This document shows, piece by piece, positions 11,901 through 22,302 of a DNA stretch of 64,000 bases. The notes below the pieces were generated by a model that ran no database searches, had not been told where the DNA came from, and saw only the letters and a list, made by a program, of their open reading frames with translations. The stretch's first letter is position 1, and each line of letters starts with the position of its first letter. Made by a program: the position numbers and the translations under genes. The stretch is from Owenia fusiformis (taxonomy: Eukaryota; Annelida; Polychaeta; Sabellida; Oweniidae), in assembly GCA_903813345.2 (NCBI GenBank), contig CAIIXF020000006.1, positions 19,537,936 to 19,601,935 on the forward strand. The letters run 5' to 3'.

Positions 11901-14900
11901 ACTTCATTCAATGTGGGATCCTCTGGCAAAGTTTTAATAACGATAGTCTTATATTGATCGAGTTATGGTTGTTTCAAAATATGCTCCATATATCGTCAAT
12001 TTCGCTGAAAACAAACTTGCAATGTTCAAGGAAAACTGTTCATAACACGGATGCATTCTTCTCCATGGGTATGGCTCAAATCTTTGCAGGAATGCTTGTT
12101 GGAGTTCTGCAATTGCAGTAGGGTTATTTTCATACATATTATCCTTTAAATAACCCCATATGTAGAAGTCAGGGGCATTGAGATCAAGACTGTGGGATGA
12201 CCATGGGTTCTCCATCCTAGGAGAGATAATCTCATCATAGAAATGACTAGTGAGCCAGGCTATGCTATCATAAGAAGTGTGGGGAGTAGCCCCATCCTTC
12301 TAGAATCGCTGTTCTTGTCTATTGAAGCCTGTATGTCATTCTAGAACTGCCTAGAACTTCCTGGGAATGCCAATATTGCGCTGTGTGTTAACAGTAACAG
12401 TGTTGCCATTATCAACCTCAAACCAAAAGGGGCTGATGATTTCATGTTTGGAAATTGGCAGCCCAAGCTGTGCATTTAACAGAATGAAGGGGCCTTTGAA
12501 GCACTTCATCTTGAATTTGTGATCCCAGAACACATTATTTCTTGAGTTTACATGTTCAGAAAGAAGGGAATGTGATTCTTCCGAAAACCTAACATTGGAA
12601 ATGGACGACATTTGGAGCATATTTTGGAACGACCATAACTCTCTCAATATAAGACTCTGATTATTGAAACCTTGCTAGAGGATCCCACATTGAATGAAGT
12701 CCGTGTGTGCCAAATTTCAGAGCAATTCACCTCCATTTAAGAAAAATATTGAAGAAATGGAGGGTTGCATTTTTTTGGGTCACCCTGTATCAAAGTCCTC
12801 TGTTGAATGAGAGAAGAAAATGATTGAATCGTATTGACGTAACATATTATCCCACTCTAACGTTGAAAAAATGATTTTTTTAAAATAATAAAACAAAATT
12901 GAGAGAAATTAAAAATTTTGAAAAATGTAAAAAGTTTGAATTTACCCGGGATGATATCCATATCATGATATCTTCCCTCTAATCCTGATATCATCCCTGT
13001 TCCCAATATATGATTTATCACTTGCTACTACAGGATGGGCCAAAAACCAATACCCAACTTTAAATCAGGATAAAAAGAGTTACGTTCAATATGATACATT
13101 GACTTACACTCCCCTCCATAAGTTTGGCAACCTTAGCTCCCCCAATATTGAACTACGTGTTAAAGCCTCTTTACATTTGAATTTTTATTTACTTAACCAG
13201 CGATATAATAACCTATAATATTGATGGAAACGTAACTGGATCTTATTAAAATTGATGATAAATTTGATAAATTTTTGAAAATCATCATTCCCATGTAAAC
13301 CAATGGGAAATGGTGGGTTCGGGGCAAATCAGAAATCAGGATATCTATTCATAGAAAATTGAATTGTCTAACTTTTTTGTATTTTCGTCTGGTACAACTC
13401 CAGAGAGAGGTAGGTGTGATTTTACTCGGTAGCCTGTGATCGTTTTACAGTGTTTCCTTATCTAAAAACAGGCTCATCAGATTCCCAGTACATTGAGGAA
13501 CACAGAATTCTTATAAAATGACAGTCATTCATCTAGATTTTTTGTAATGTGGGGTCATGGGCTTTCAACTAGATTGAAAGCCATGGTGGGGTACGCACGG
13601 AAATACTTTGATTTTTTCCCCAGGAAATATACGAATCCACTTACATTTCTTTTTATAGACCATTCGTGTATTTCCTGAAAAAATCAAAATATTTCTGTGC
13701 TTACATTACAGAAAAACTAAATGGATAGTTGTCATTTTATAAGAATTGGATGTTCCCCAATGAACTGGAATTCTGATGAGCCTGTTTTTAGGTAAGGACA
13801 CACCTGCTGTAAAACGATCACAGGCTACCGAGTAAAATTACACCTACCTCTCTCTGGATCAAAAATGAAGGTCTGCGTCCAGTATTTCCAGTTGTACCAG
13901 ATGAAAATACTGGACGCGTTTCTATCCACTGCAATGATATGCAGATTGTATCATGGAGTCGTTCTCAACCAAGCTACTTTTGGTCTATCTACACCTAAAA
14001 CACAAACAATTCACCAATTCCAACTAGTAAATAAACGACAAATCATCCATTGTTCTGAATGATCTACCCAATATTTTGGCCGGGGTAAAAAAACAAAGTA
14101 GTGGCATTTTTCTAAAAATTGTTTGGAACAAAAATCATAAACAGAGAAAAATACCCACTTGATTATTAGGAAAAAATTCTAAAGGAGTACGTAAGATATG
14201 GCAAGCATTTTTCGAAGGGCTATATCTTTAGTTCGAAGAATAATTTAACCACAAAAACAAATAGATCTGTTAGATTCATGTCTTATCTTCAATAAATGAC
14301 AAGATGATAATCAAGTTGATTGGATTATCTCTAAAGCTGTCCCTAATCCACCCATCCTCACCAATTTTCCCTAATTCTGACGCAATTTTCACCAAAAATG
14401 CAGGCCTTTTTAATAAATTTTAGTGCAAAGTTGTATTGAACTTTTAGACATGATTTAAACTGTAAAGAAGAAAAGTTAATTGCTAACCTACTTTTTGGTA
14501 ATTTTTTTGTCATTTTTTCGTAATTTTTTCTGATATTAAAAAGTTCTTCATACTAATGTTATACAATAACAAAATAGAGGGCAGCTCAGTGTAATAAATA
14601 ATGTGTTTGTCACTCTGTTTCAAACACTCAGATAGTGACTTACTCGGCATTATGGATTGTCTTAATCCTGTATTTTACCTTGTATTGTTTGTGTATAAAA
14701 CAGTTGTGTCATTCACGAAGAGCTATTTATATACTGAATAGTTCTTTGTAATTACATGTACCTGGTTTTGACTATTCAACCTATATTTTTGTTTGGGCAG
14801 GCTGAAATGTATAAGTGTAAAAATAAAATCAATTACAGGGTGAGACAAAAATGTCATCCAAAGAAATGTTATAAACTCATTCATTCAGTATGAGTTGAAA

Positions 14901-17900
14901 TCATGTTTGGTTAATTTTATCATGTAAAATCTTTTTGCATTTTACCATGCTTCGTGGGTCCATTTCTCATGGTCACAATTCTATGGCCAGTCTCCAAAGT
15001 CCAGCCTCGCTCCTTGAGGCAGACCTGCACTGGTTGGTTGAGGTTGTAAGTTCACGGTCGCAGAAATTTTTCTCCAACTTGCTGTACGTGTTGACATTAT
15101 CTCAGAGATAGCCCGTAGTCATGAGTTGAGGCTCGCATTTTGGACCATGTTTCGTATTATTGCCACAAAATCCCGACCATTTGGGCAGGGCCAATTAAAC
15201 TTAGTTAAATGAAAGGGGGTCAACCCAGTTGTCCGAAACCCTGCATGGGGGCAGCAGGCAACGCCCCCATGCGCACAAAATCTCCGGGGTTTTTCTCAAT
15301 AAGAAATAATTTAATAAAACAGGCTGTCCATGGGTTCGTCCAGGGCTCGAACTCAGGCCGCCAGATCACGAGTCTGATGCTCTACCGCTGAGCTATCGCC
15401 GCGTTGATATTTTAGCGACTAATTTATTATGACTGATACTTTACATATGTTTGAATTACCCGCCAAAACATGAGTTATCGATTTTCTATAACAGGCGCAT
15501 ATACGTTGTTTGTTCATTGGACTTAACCTCATACGTACTAAGTTGACTGCTTCAAGTGGATATTACCTAAGCCTTGAATGACCTATACAAGTGGATATTA
15601 CCTAAGCCTTGAATGACCTATACTCGTTATCTCAGAGATGGTATATATTAGCCTGGCCAGGGGTATGTATAACGGTCACTGCATTTATCAACTAACAGAC
15701 TAGGGGGGGGGGGGTGTATAGAGGGTCTTGGAAATGCATATACAATATTTTTCACAGCTCTTATACCATAACGATATTTTAGGTGAAATACAATATACGA
15801 TAATTTTGAAACTGCTTTTGATTAAAGTTTGGATATTTATAAGGAAATAATATTAGGAGAGAATCCATGTACTAAAGTAAATGTATTATTATAAGGGAAA
15901 TAGACTCCACATACGTATACATACCACAATGATTTCATTTATTACATTATGAATAAGACACCATTCGGGTTCATCCGCATGTTCAGAAAAGCTGTGACCA
16001 CATTTTATTTTCAGGTAAACAAGTTGATTTAAAACACATTTATGATATAAGATTCATGACTTATCTTTAGTGATTTCACAACCTACTTTGACCAAAAAAC
16101 TAACTTTAACATTTCTGCAATTTGCTAAAGCCATTAGCCCATTACCTGTAAAAGTACCATAAAGATATTCAAAATTAGCACAAAACCTGCATCATTAGAA
16201 TGGGTGGAACTCAGTGTTCCTCTTTCTTATGACCTACTTTCCCATGACATATTTTAATGTCAATGGAATCCTTCATAGTGAGCCAGGGAAAAAATCCTTG
16301 AAACATAATTGATGCAAAATTGAGAATGTGGAATAAAAGATTCATCATGTGTTCTATGAAAATAAAGTTTTTTGAGGAAAATATGTATCAGATAGGTAAT
16401 GAAGATTCACAATGCACAATGATTTTGTAAAGCAGTTACCTGAAAATATTAAGTATTGAAAACAGTTTCAGAAATAAAGGAATTCACAAACTTCCATGTA
16501 GATAATTCATTTTTGATTGGACTCGAGTCTGGAAATTAGAGTGTGACATAGCTCAATGTTTTCGTGCATTAAACTTATTGAAAAATTGCTACTTTTAGGT
16601 CGAAAAAAAGTTATTGTTTTCGGATTATCCTAATCCCAAAGCAATTAAGTTTTCCTTTTTAGAGGTAAATCATTCCTTACAATAAATTGTAATTTTGCCA
16701 TAAAAGCTGACATAAAATGCTGCATTTTTGGTGAAAATTGCGTCAGAATTAGGGATAATTGGTGAGGATGGGTGGATTAGGGACAGTTTAAGAGATAATC
16801 TAATCAACTTGATTATCATCCTAATGTCATTTATTGAAGATAAGACATGGATCTAACAAAACCATTTGTTTTTGTGGTTAAATTATTCTTCGAACTAAAG
16901 ATATAGCCCTTCGAAAAATGCTTGCCATATCTTACGTTCTCCTTTTGTATCTCTTTCGCTTTTGAGCAATGTGTCGGGTGCATTCTATTGAATGTTTTTC
17001 AACTTCGTCATGTAAAACTTATAATCTTTTGTTTGGATACGCAGGAGTTTCAATTCTGTTATATATCAGAATCCTTCAAGGCAGTGGATATCTTTCCTAT
17101 TCTCAAAACTAAATAATCTTTCTATTTTTATATTTTCATATGAACCGGAGAAGCTGTGGAATGCAGATCAAGTATGTTTGAGGTCTGATAAAATCGTGCT
17201 TATCCTTAAACAAAAATATGGGGGCACCTGCTCGCAAAGCGGTCGGACTATTGAACAGTCGGACTGTGGATTTCAAGTCACATACAATGGATATATGAGT
17301 ATTGAAGTTGGACTGGTCGGTGATTTAGACTTGTCGACGTGTACCTATACAACAATACACAATTTAGCCTCAACTACTCAATCTACTACTGGTCAATCCA
17401 CTGACAGCCATTCTATTACTGATCGACCAACCATCATTAAATTAACTACTGATGGTTCACCAACCAGCACGCAGACTATTTCTGATCAACCAACCATCAC
17501 TCAAACTGCAAATGATCCATCAACCACCACACAAACGATTACTGATCAAACAACCACCATACAAACTATTACTGATCAAACAATCACCACACAAACTACA
17601 AATGATCCATCAACCACTACACAAAACATGCCGAAGACAACAAGCTTTAACAGGGAGCCGTTCATCGCGATAGCCGCGCCCCCTTTGTCTTTATCCTTCC
17701 AAAGTGAAAATCGCTCGCAAACGGCAGATAAGAGGGGCTCTGGCATACCAGAATGGGAGCCGTTGACTGTTTACAGAAGGAAGGACAACCCTGAAGCTAT
17801 GAACTTCGCCACAGATCCAATATCTGTAGCACTTGGAGGTTCTGCTATCCTCATTCTCGCGGGTATAGTTGGATTTGTTATATTCCTGGATCTTGCAACT

Positions 17901-18032
17901 GCCTGCAGATACGTGGACTTCCATGCGAGAAGGAAAACCAAACGTAAAGCCAAAAAGAGATGTAGAAAAAATAAACGAATTATTGAACCGATTGCTGAAG
18001 AAGTTGTCGATATATCTGAAGCAACCATCTAA
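8958..18032 (+). CDS. CBM2-like mucin membrane protein, paralog 2 (complete)
   Basis: Three coding exons, 8958-9045, 11242-11387 and 17151-18032, give 371 residues in one frame (phases 1 and 0). Exon 1 encodes MSEMINFTLVLLSFALGCG, a signal peptide. Exon 2 plus the start of exon 3 form the CBM2-like domain (about residues 30-138): NNWKVFFVFSSPI, then LWNADQVC, which matches the GW...WNA core of CBM2, then GGTCSQ, SDCGFQVTY and STCTY. Residues about 140-255 are Thr-rich with a 10-residue repeat (TTTQTITDQ). The motif NPEAMNFATDP precedes a helix at about 302-325, and a 45-residue basic tail follows. A nearer in-frame ATG (third codon after the first) could also start translation. The predicted form is a glycan-binding, O-glycosylated surface protein. 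Both introns are full of mobile DNA. Confidence 0.82.
9095..9278. repeat. 15-bp minisatellite, left array (intron 1 of paralog 2)
   Basis: About a dozen copies of the unit ACTCATCCCAAGACA and close variants. The inner edge reads CATCCCACTT. The same unit occurs inverted at 11021-11190 with the same inner edge. Reading frames through the array are artefacts of its 15-bp period. Confidence 0.85.
9318..10414. mobile_element. Non-autonomous mariner-type element, long inverted ends
   Basis: Begins CAGGGTGATCCAAAAAA at 9318 and ends in the inverted form TTTTTTTTGGACCACCCTG at 10414. TA duplications flank both sides (9316-9317 and 10415-10416). The inverted ends match for about 170 bp. No transposase was recognised inside. 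The TA target and CAGGGTG ends fit the Tc1/mariner superfamily. Confidence 0.8.
11021..11190. repeat. 15-bp minisatellite, right array (inverted partner)
   Basis: About ten copies of GGGATGAGTTGTCTT or GGGATGAGATGTCTT, the reverse complement of the 9095-9278 array. It starts AAAGTGGGATGAG, mirroring the inner edge of the left array. It ends about 50 bp before exon 2 of mucin paralog 2. Confidence 0.85.
11814..12787 (-). mobile_element. Degraded mariner-like transposon
   Basis: The left end CAGGGTGACCCAAAAAAATG (from 11814) is mirrored by CATTTTTTTGGGTCACCCTG ending at 12787. The arms are about 170 bp and still similar. The interior carries a broken transposase on the minus strand. Confidence 0.8.
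11949..12215 (-). pseudogene. Mariner-like transposase remnant
   Basis: The frame reads HSLDLNAPDFYIWGYLKDNM followed by a YENNPTAIAELQQA segment. This is the familiar C-terminal region of mariner-family transposases (SPDLNPxDFxLWGYLK around the last catalytic Asp). The first two catalytic acidic residues are not in this frame, and the element is interrupted by stops. It is a dead copy. Confidence 0.7.
13107..13375 (+). mobile_element. Partial CACTCCCCTCC-type MITE
   Basis: Starts CACTCCCCTCCATAAGTTTG after a TA and follows the left half of the complete element at 18901-19663 (GTGTTAAAGCC, CCAATGGGAAATGG, GGATATCTAT). It breaks off where the foldback at 13376 begins, so the second half is lost. 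Just upstream (13032) is a lone CAGGATGGGCCAAAAA end of a mariner-type element. Confidence 0.6.
13376..13917. mobile_element. Foldback element with about 200-bp arms
   Basis: CCAGAGAGAGGTAGGTGTGA with ACTCGGTAGCCTGTGATCG (13401-13440) recurs inverted at 13818-13857. The outer segment GGTACAACT (13391) is inverted near 13893, with a small insertion before it. The centre has a further AAATATTTC hairpin. No open reading frame is convincing. Confidence 0.65.
15330..15404 (-). mobile_element. tRNA-like sequence, probable SINE head
   Basis: On the minus strand this reads GCGGCGATAGCTCAGCGGTA, then an anticodon arm with loop CTCGTGA (anticodon CGT, threonine-like), then GAGTTCGAGCC. A and B boxes are intact. 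The 3' end (GACGAACCCA) does not pair with the 5' end and the T stem has a mismatch, so a functional tRNA is unlikely. It looks like the head of a second SINE family whose body continues toward 15200. Confidence 0.55.
15549..15622. repeat. 36-bp direct duplication
   Basis: AAGTGGATATTACCTAAGCC followed by TTGAATGACCTATAC is present twice, head to tail and nearly identical. Confidence 0.7.
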
Positions 18033-18449
18033 TCGATGAAGTCGAAATATTAAGGTTGGAAGACGTCGAATTTTTGGACTCGAATGTCATGATCCTGGCT
18101 CGTGAAACTAATACAGCTTTGTGAAAAATCACTCGTAACACTCTGTAGTTCACCTCTCGTGATTCTTATTTTCTTGCCATTCGTACAGCTTCATCACAAA
18201 CAAGTGGGAATGTTTGCACAGTGGCCATGGTAAGAATTGAAATGCTCGAACTGAGGTCAGGTTATTTTAAAAAAATTATCATATGCCACTCCCACTTTCC
18301 TTGGATATTTTTTAGAATATATTTTTGTATATTTATTACTGTAGTTGTAGACTTTCTTCAAAAATGAATGTCAAATGATATTTTGTATTGATTGATCGAT
18401 TACAAAGAAAGTTGAAATTATGTCAAAGTGTTCCTGAACACATTTGCTG

Positions 18450-18455
18450 AATAAA
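18450..18455 (+). terminator. Polyadenylation signal of mucin paralog 2
   Basis: AATAAA lies about 418 bp after the stop codon at 18032. It is the first clear canonical hexamer downstream. Confidence 0.45.
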
Positions 18456-18630
18456 AATCTCCCTAACTCCCTATATATCCATCCAAGTAAATTGCAATTC
18501 TAGACCCGCAGAGCAATTAACGTAACGTCTATCACAACCATTATACCTATTTTGTACATGTTGAAGTTGGTCAACTTTGTAAAATATTTCGCTTGGCAAA
18601 GAATAAATCAGATTCTGATTGTGAATCATA

Positions 18631-18850
18631 CACTCCCTTCAAAAAGATTGGCAATCGGATTTTCCTTTTCGACCACGTGTTAAGCCTGATGATGATTAGA
18701 GAATCCTTCTTTGCCATTTAGTGATCCGGCTAGTCGTTTTTGAGGAATTAAGATTCAACATATACAATATAGAGTGGCTTTAAGCGTCATCCAATAGGGA
18801 CGTCCAGTTTCCAAACTTAGTCAGAGGGGATAACCCTAAGTACCAATGTA
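18631..18850. mobile_element. Diverged CACTCCC-type MITE
   Basis: Begins CACTCCCTTCAAAAAGATTGGCAA after TA and contains CACGTGTTAAGCC. It ends with TTCCAAACTTAGTCAGAGGGG, an altered inverse of the start. It is more decayed than its neighbour at 18901. Confidence 0.4.
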
Positions 18851-18900
18851 TTAATAATTTATTATTATTCATGAATGACTGCGTTGTTCCGACATAGTTA

Positions 18901-19663
18901 CACTCCCCTCCTAAAAGGCAACCCTAGCTCCCTCATTGATCTACACGTGTTAAAGCCTTTTTACGTTTGAATTTTTATTTACATAAACTGTTAACAAAAT
19001 ACTTATAAATACTATTGATGGGAATGTAGCTTGACTTCATTCCAATGCCTCCAAATTTTCCCAATTCTTTTCCTCAATTACAGTAGGTCGAAAATTGATG
19101 ATAAATCTGATGAATTTTTGAAAATCGATATCCCCATGTAAACCAATGGGAAATGGTACGTTTGCCGCAAGTCATATGACAGAATATTCATCCATCCTAC
19201 TTTATTTGATAGAAAATTGATACGTTTCTTCAGGTTTAAAAAAGTTATAGATCTTCAAAGTCAAAATTGTTTACCAAAAAAATCATCCCATTTAAATAAC
19301 ACAGGAGGCGAAAAATGATTTTCAAAAATGACTTTGAAGCTCTGTAACGTTAGTATACATAGAGTAAACTGAACACTTAAAAAGCGTACAAAAAAAAGAT
19401 AGACAATTCAACTCTCTATATGAAAATATTTTTTGGTGAATCTTTTACTGGATAGATATCCTGAAATCAGATTTGCCCCGAAACCGCCATTTCCCATTGG
19501 TTTACATGCAGTGAATGACGATTTTCAAAAATTCAGCTTTATCATCAATTTTCGACCTGTTGTCTTGATGTTTATAAACAATAAATAGAAATTTTAACAT
19601 AAAGAGGCTTTAACACGTAGTTTAATGAGGGAGCTAAGGTTGCCAAACTTTTGGAGGGGAGTG
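18901..19663. mobile_element. Complete TA-flanked MITE with CACTCCCCTCC ends
   Basis: Runs from CACTCCCCTCC at 18901 to GGAGGGGAGTG at 19663, with TA on both sides. Inverted arms of about 250 bp share GGCAACC-x-TAGCTCCCTCATTG, ACGTGTTAAAGCC and CCAATGGGAAATGG. No coding capacity. Partial relatives lie at 7600-7871, 13107-13375 and about 57235-57300. From 19664 to 20933 I see no gene and no clear repeat. Confidence 0.8.
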
Positions 19664-20933
19664 TATATTCTTTGTTATATTTCAGATCAGTTCAGTGCAT
19701 CGAACGAAGTTATTAAAGTATTGAATAACTGATATGAAAGGGTTGCTTTATTTGATGAAATATATTAATTGCAGTGAACGATGACAAAGTATATCATTCA
19801 AGTAAATACTAGCATTAAGTGTACTACAGTACAATCAACTTATTTGTAACGAACGAATATTGGAAATAAGTCCTCTTGTGTTGAATAATCTTTCAAACCA
19901 GTGTAGTTATGAGTGCACTATCAAAACAAATAAATTGCGATTTAGTAAAACACACATACAATATTATCAATGTGAAATATTGACTATCACACATCAAATG
20001 TTATGATAATTCACAAAAGATCGATGCCTCATATTATGAATTAACTTGTGACAGAATCATAAATCTTAAAAGATTGCTATGGCTTTTTAATCAAACAATG
20101 GTGCCTATTTTATTCGGCCATATAGCCTAACTACTGACATAGTGATACGGACAATGTCAACGTAAAAAGGCTATCAGGCCAAAAAAAAATCAGCACTACA
20201 ACTTTTGTAAAGTGGTTGTATCACATATATCATAGCATACATGTACCTGCTGACTAGATCGAGCATGGCATTCGATTCCCGTATACGTTATTCAAATAGG
20301 CCTATTGGTGTTTATTATTGAAAAAAAACTTCAGTTTTCTAAAAAAAATTTATCTAAGTTTAACGTTTCTGAGATTCAAATGGACAAAAGTTGTTAATAA
20401 TATATAGGCCTTATACACAGTCTATCAGAGTGGGCCATTGTCACCCGAGAAAAATGATTGACAGCCTAAACAGGTTATAGCCTATGAATTTAGGATGATT
20501 GCCTATGATGTCAAAACAATTGCTTAAACTTAATAAACTGAATTAAAAATCAATTATAGTCTACACGTCGAGTTAGTTTAAGAAATTAAGAAAAAATAAC
20601 TTTTTGCAATCAGTCAAATTGGTAAGCAGTCAATTTCAATCTGGAGAGGCAAGTTGTCACCGGCCTTGAAAACCATTCAACTGAATGACTTTGGGCGGAT
20701 GGTAGCTATATAACGCAGTGCAGATATATGAAATACTGTGTTCGGATGGGCTGGAATCAGACACAATCTGCATCTTGCCTCGCTGAATGTGTAAATGTAT
20801 AATCATTGCGTTCGTAATTTCAAAAATAATTCCTCGTTCGATAATTTGATGCAACTGACATCACTTCCGGTAAAATTAAAAATCGAGATCTTCCGAAATA
20901 TTCCATAAATAATTACTTTACTAATGATTTATA

Positions 20934-21406
20934 ATGGGATTTTTCAATCCAAAGACAGCAAGAGAAAGTAGAAGGTTTCAGATTGTCACGATATCCTGCT
21001 TCTTAGGTGCTTTTTGGAGTAGATGGTTTTATGACATGTATTGTTCGAGTCGCAGATACGGAATTCTCTCAGTTTTTGGACCATTCGATCAACCACTAAG
21101 CCTAAAGGTCGACCAAGGTGAGTTTGATCTGATGTATTCCAATTACATGATTTTGGATTGGCTTGATTGCAGTAAGAGTCTCGCAATCAGAGGAGTGTCA
21201 TTCAACCATTGCTGTCCCTAAATCTTGGCAGCGATGCTGTCATGTCACTGTTGCTTTACTTTAGGTAGCAAATAGGAAGGGGTATAACTTTGACATCTGT
21301 GTTAACTTTGACACCATGTTGTTTATTTGCTCAAATTTCTGATCTAGTGGGACTCTGTGAGGTTTTTTTTCCAGAATCAAACAATGGCGAAAAATGGAAA
21401 TTCTGA
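20934..21406 (+). CDS. Possible small membrane protein gene
   Basis: ATG at 20934 opens MGFFNPKTARESRR, then a hydrophobic aromatic stretch (FQIVTISCFLGAFWSRWF), then YGILSVFGPFDQPLSLK. A strong donor (CAAG|GTGAGT) ends exon 1 at 21117. An acceptor TTTTTTTTCCAG precedes 21375, and this join ends after 10 codons at TGA 21404-21406, about 71 residues. Alternatively, exons 21375-21413 and 22050-22100 stay open in another phase and give a Lys/Arg-rich tail. An AATAAA lies at 22086. I recognise no family. The order N-terminal charge, one hydrophobic segment, short tail would fit a small mitochondrial or ER membrane protein, but that is inference. Confidence 0.3.
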
Positions 21407-22302
21407 ATTAAAAGTAAGTGTCGAAGTTATCCCAAATTTATATACAGGCCCATAGCCAGGATTTAACCAGGGGGGGGTTCACTTTTTGAAAAATTCACTT
21501 AGGGGTTCACTAGTATGTATCCAACAGACTGACTAGAAGTCAGTCTGTTATGATGTAGTACTGTCCTGTGGTTTAGAAATGGATCCCTTGTAGATATATA
21601 TGAAACTGTTAAAATATATGAATTTTACTGGAATGAGCAACATGTATGACCTTTTAGAAAAAAAGTATGGCACAGAATGTTCTCTCTGATAGAGGTTGTG
21701 TTTTTATTTGCTAGCTTTCCCTTGTATGTATGTATGTATATATTTATTTTTTATAAGAAGGAGATCCATGTACATGTATGTACATATTATATGATTATAA
21801 TTTGGAAAAAATGACTGTTTACAAACACTAATTGTTTTGTTTTTTTGACTGACGACGACGCCTAGCTACTGTTTAGATGCACACAACGATCAAGACAGGC
21901 CTAGAATCTAACTCAATTGGACAAAAACACTATTTACAAACTCTCGTTGTTTTTAACTGATGACGACGCTTAGATACAGCATAGACTAGTAGACTAATTG
22001 TGCTAATTATAACAAAACATAACTAAACTGAATTATGATTTCTTTCCAGAAGAAAAAGAATCTGAACCAGCCCAGAAGGAGGAATAATAAATATGAGTAG
22101 TGTAATTATCAATGTGAAACTTATGACTTATATAAATTGAACAAATGAAACGTCAATGAAATAGCAAGCTGTAGTGAGCATGTGTCATTTAAACATTTGG
22201 TCCTGTTAACCGCAAATTCACGAAAGCTTCAAAGTGCATAATAGTGCGGTGCATACACATGTAAATTTATCTCAATAGTAAATAGTGTAAGTTAAGGTTA
22301 TC

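Larger units (their letters stand above)
14181..16946. mobile_element. 2.8-kb DNA element with about 220-bp inverted ends
   Basis: The left arm 14181-14402 (starts AAAGGAGTACGTAAGATATG) is mirrored at 16722-16946 (ends CATATCTTACGTTCTCCTTT) at roughly 90 percent identity by eye. The interior has no gene. It holds a lone mariner-type end (14836), a tRNA-like segment and a 36-bp duplication. The whole element lies in intron 2 of mucin paralog 2, and the right end is about 200 bp before exon 3. Confidence 0.7.

Noticed and set aside
11949-12215. Active mariner transposase
   Set aside because: Only the C-terminal third is readable and the catalytic N-terminal residues are absent.
15330-15404. 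Functional tRNA-Thr(CGT) on the minus strand
   Set aside because: The boxes and anticodon arm look right, but the acceptor ends do not pair and the T stem has a mismatch. It continues into a repeat body, so a SINE head fits better.
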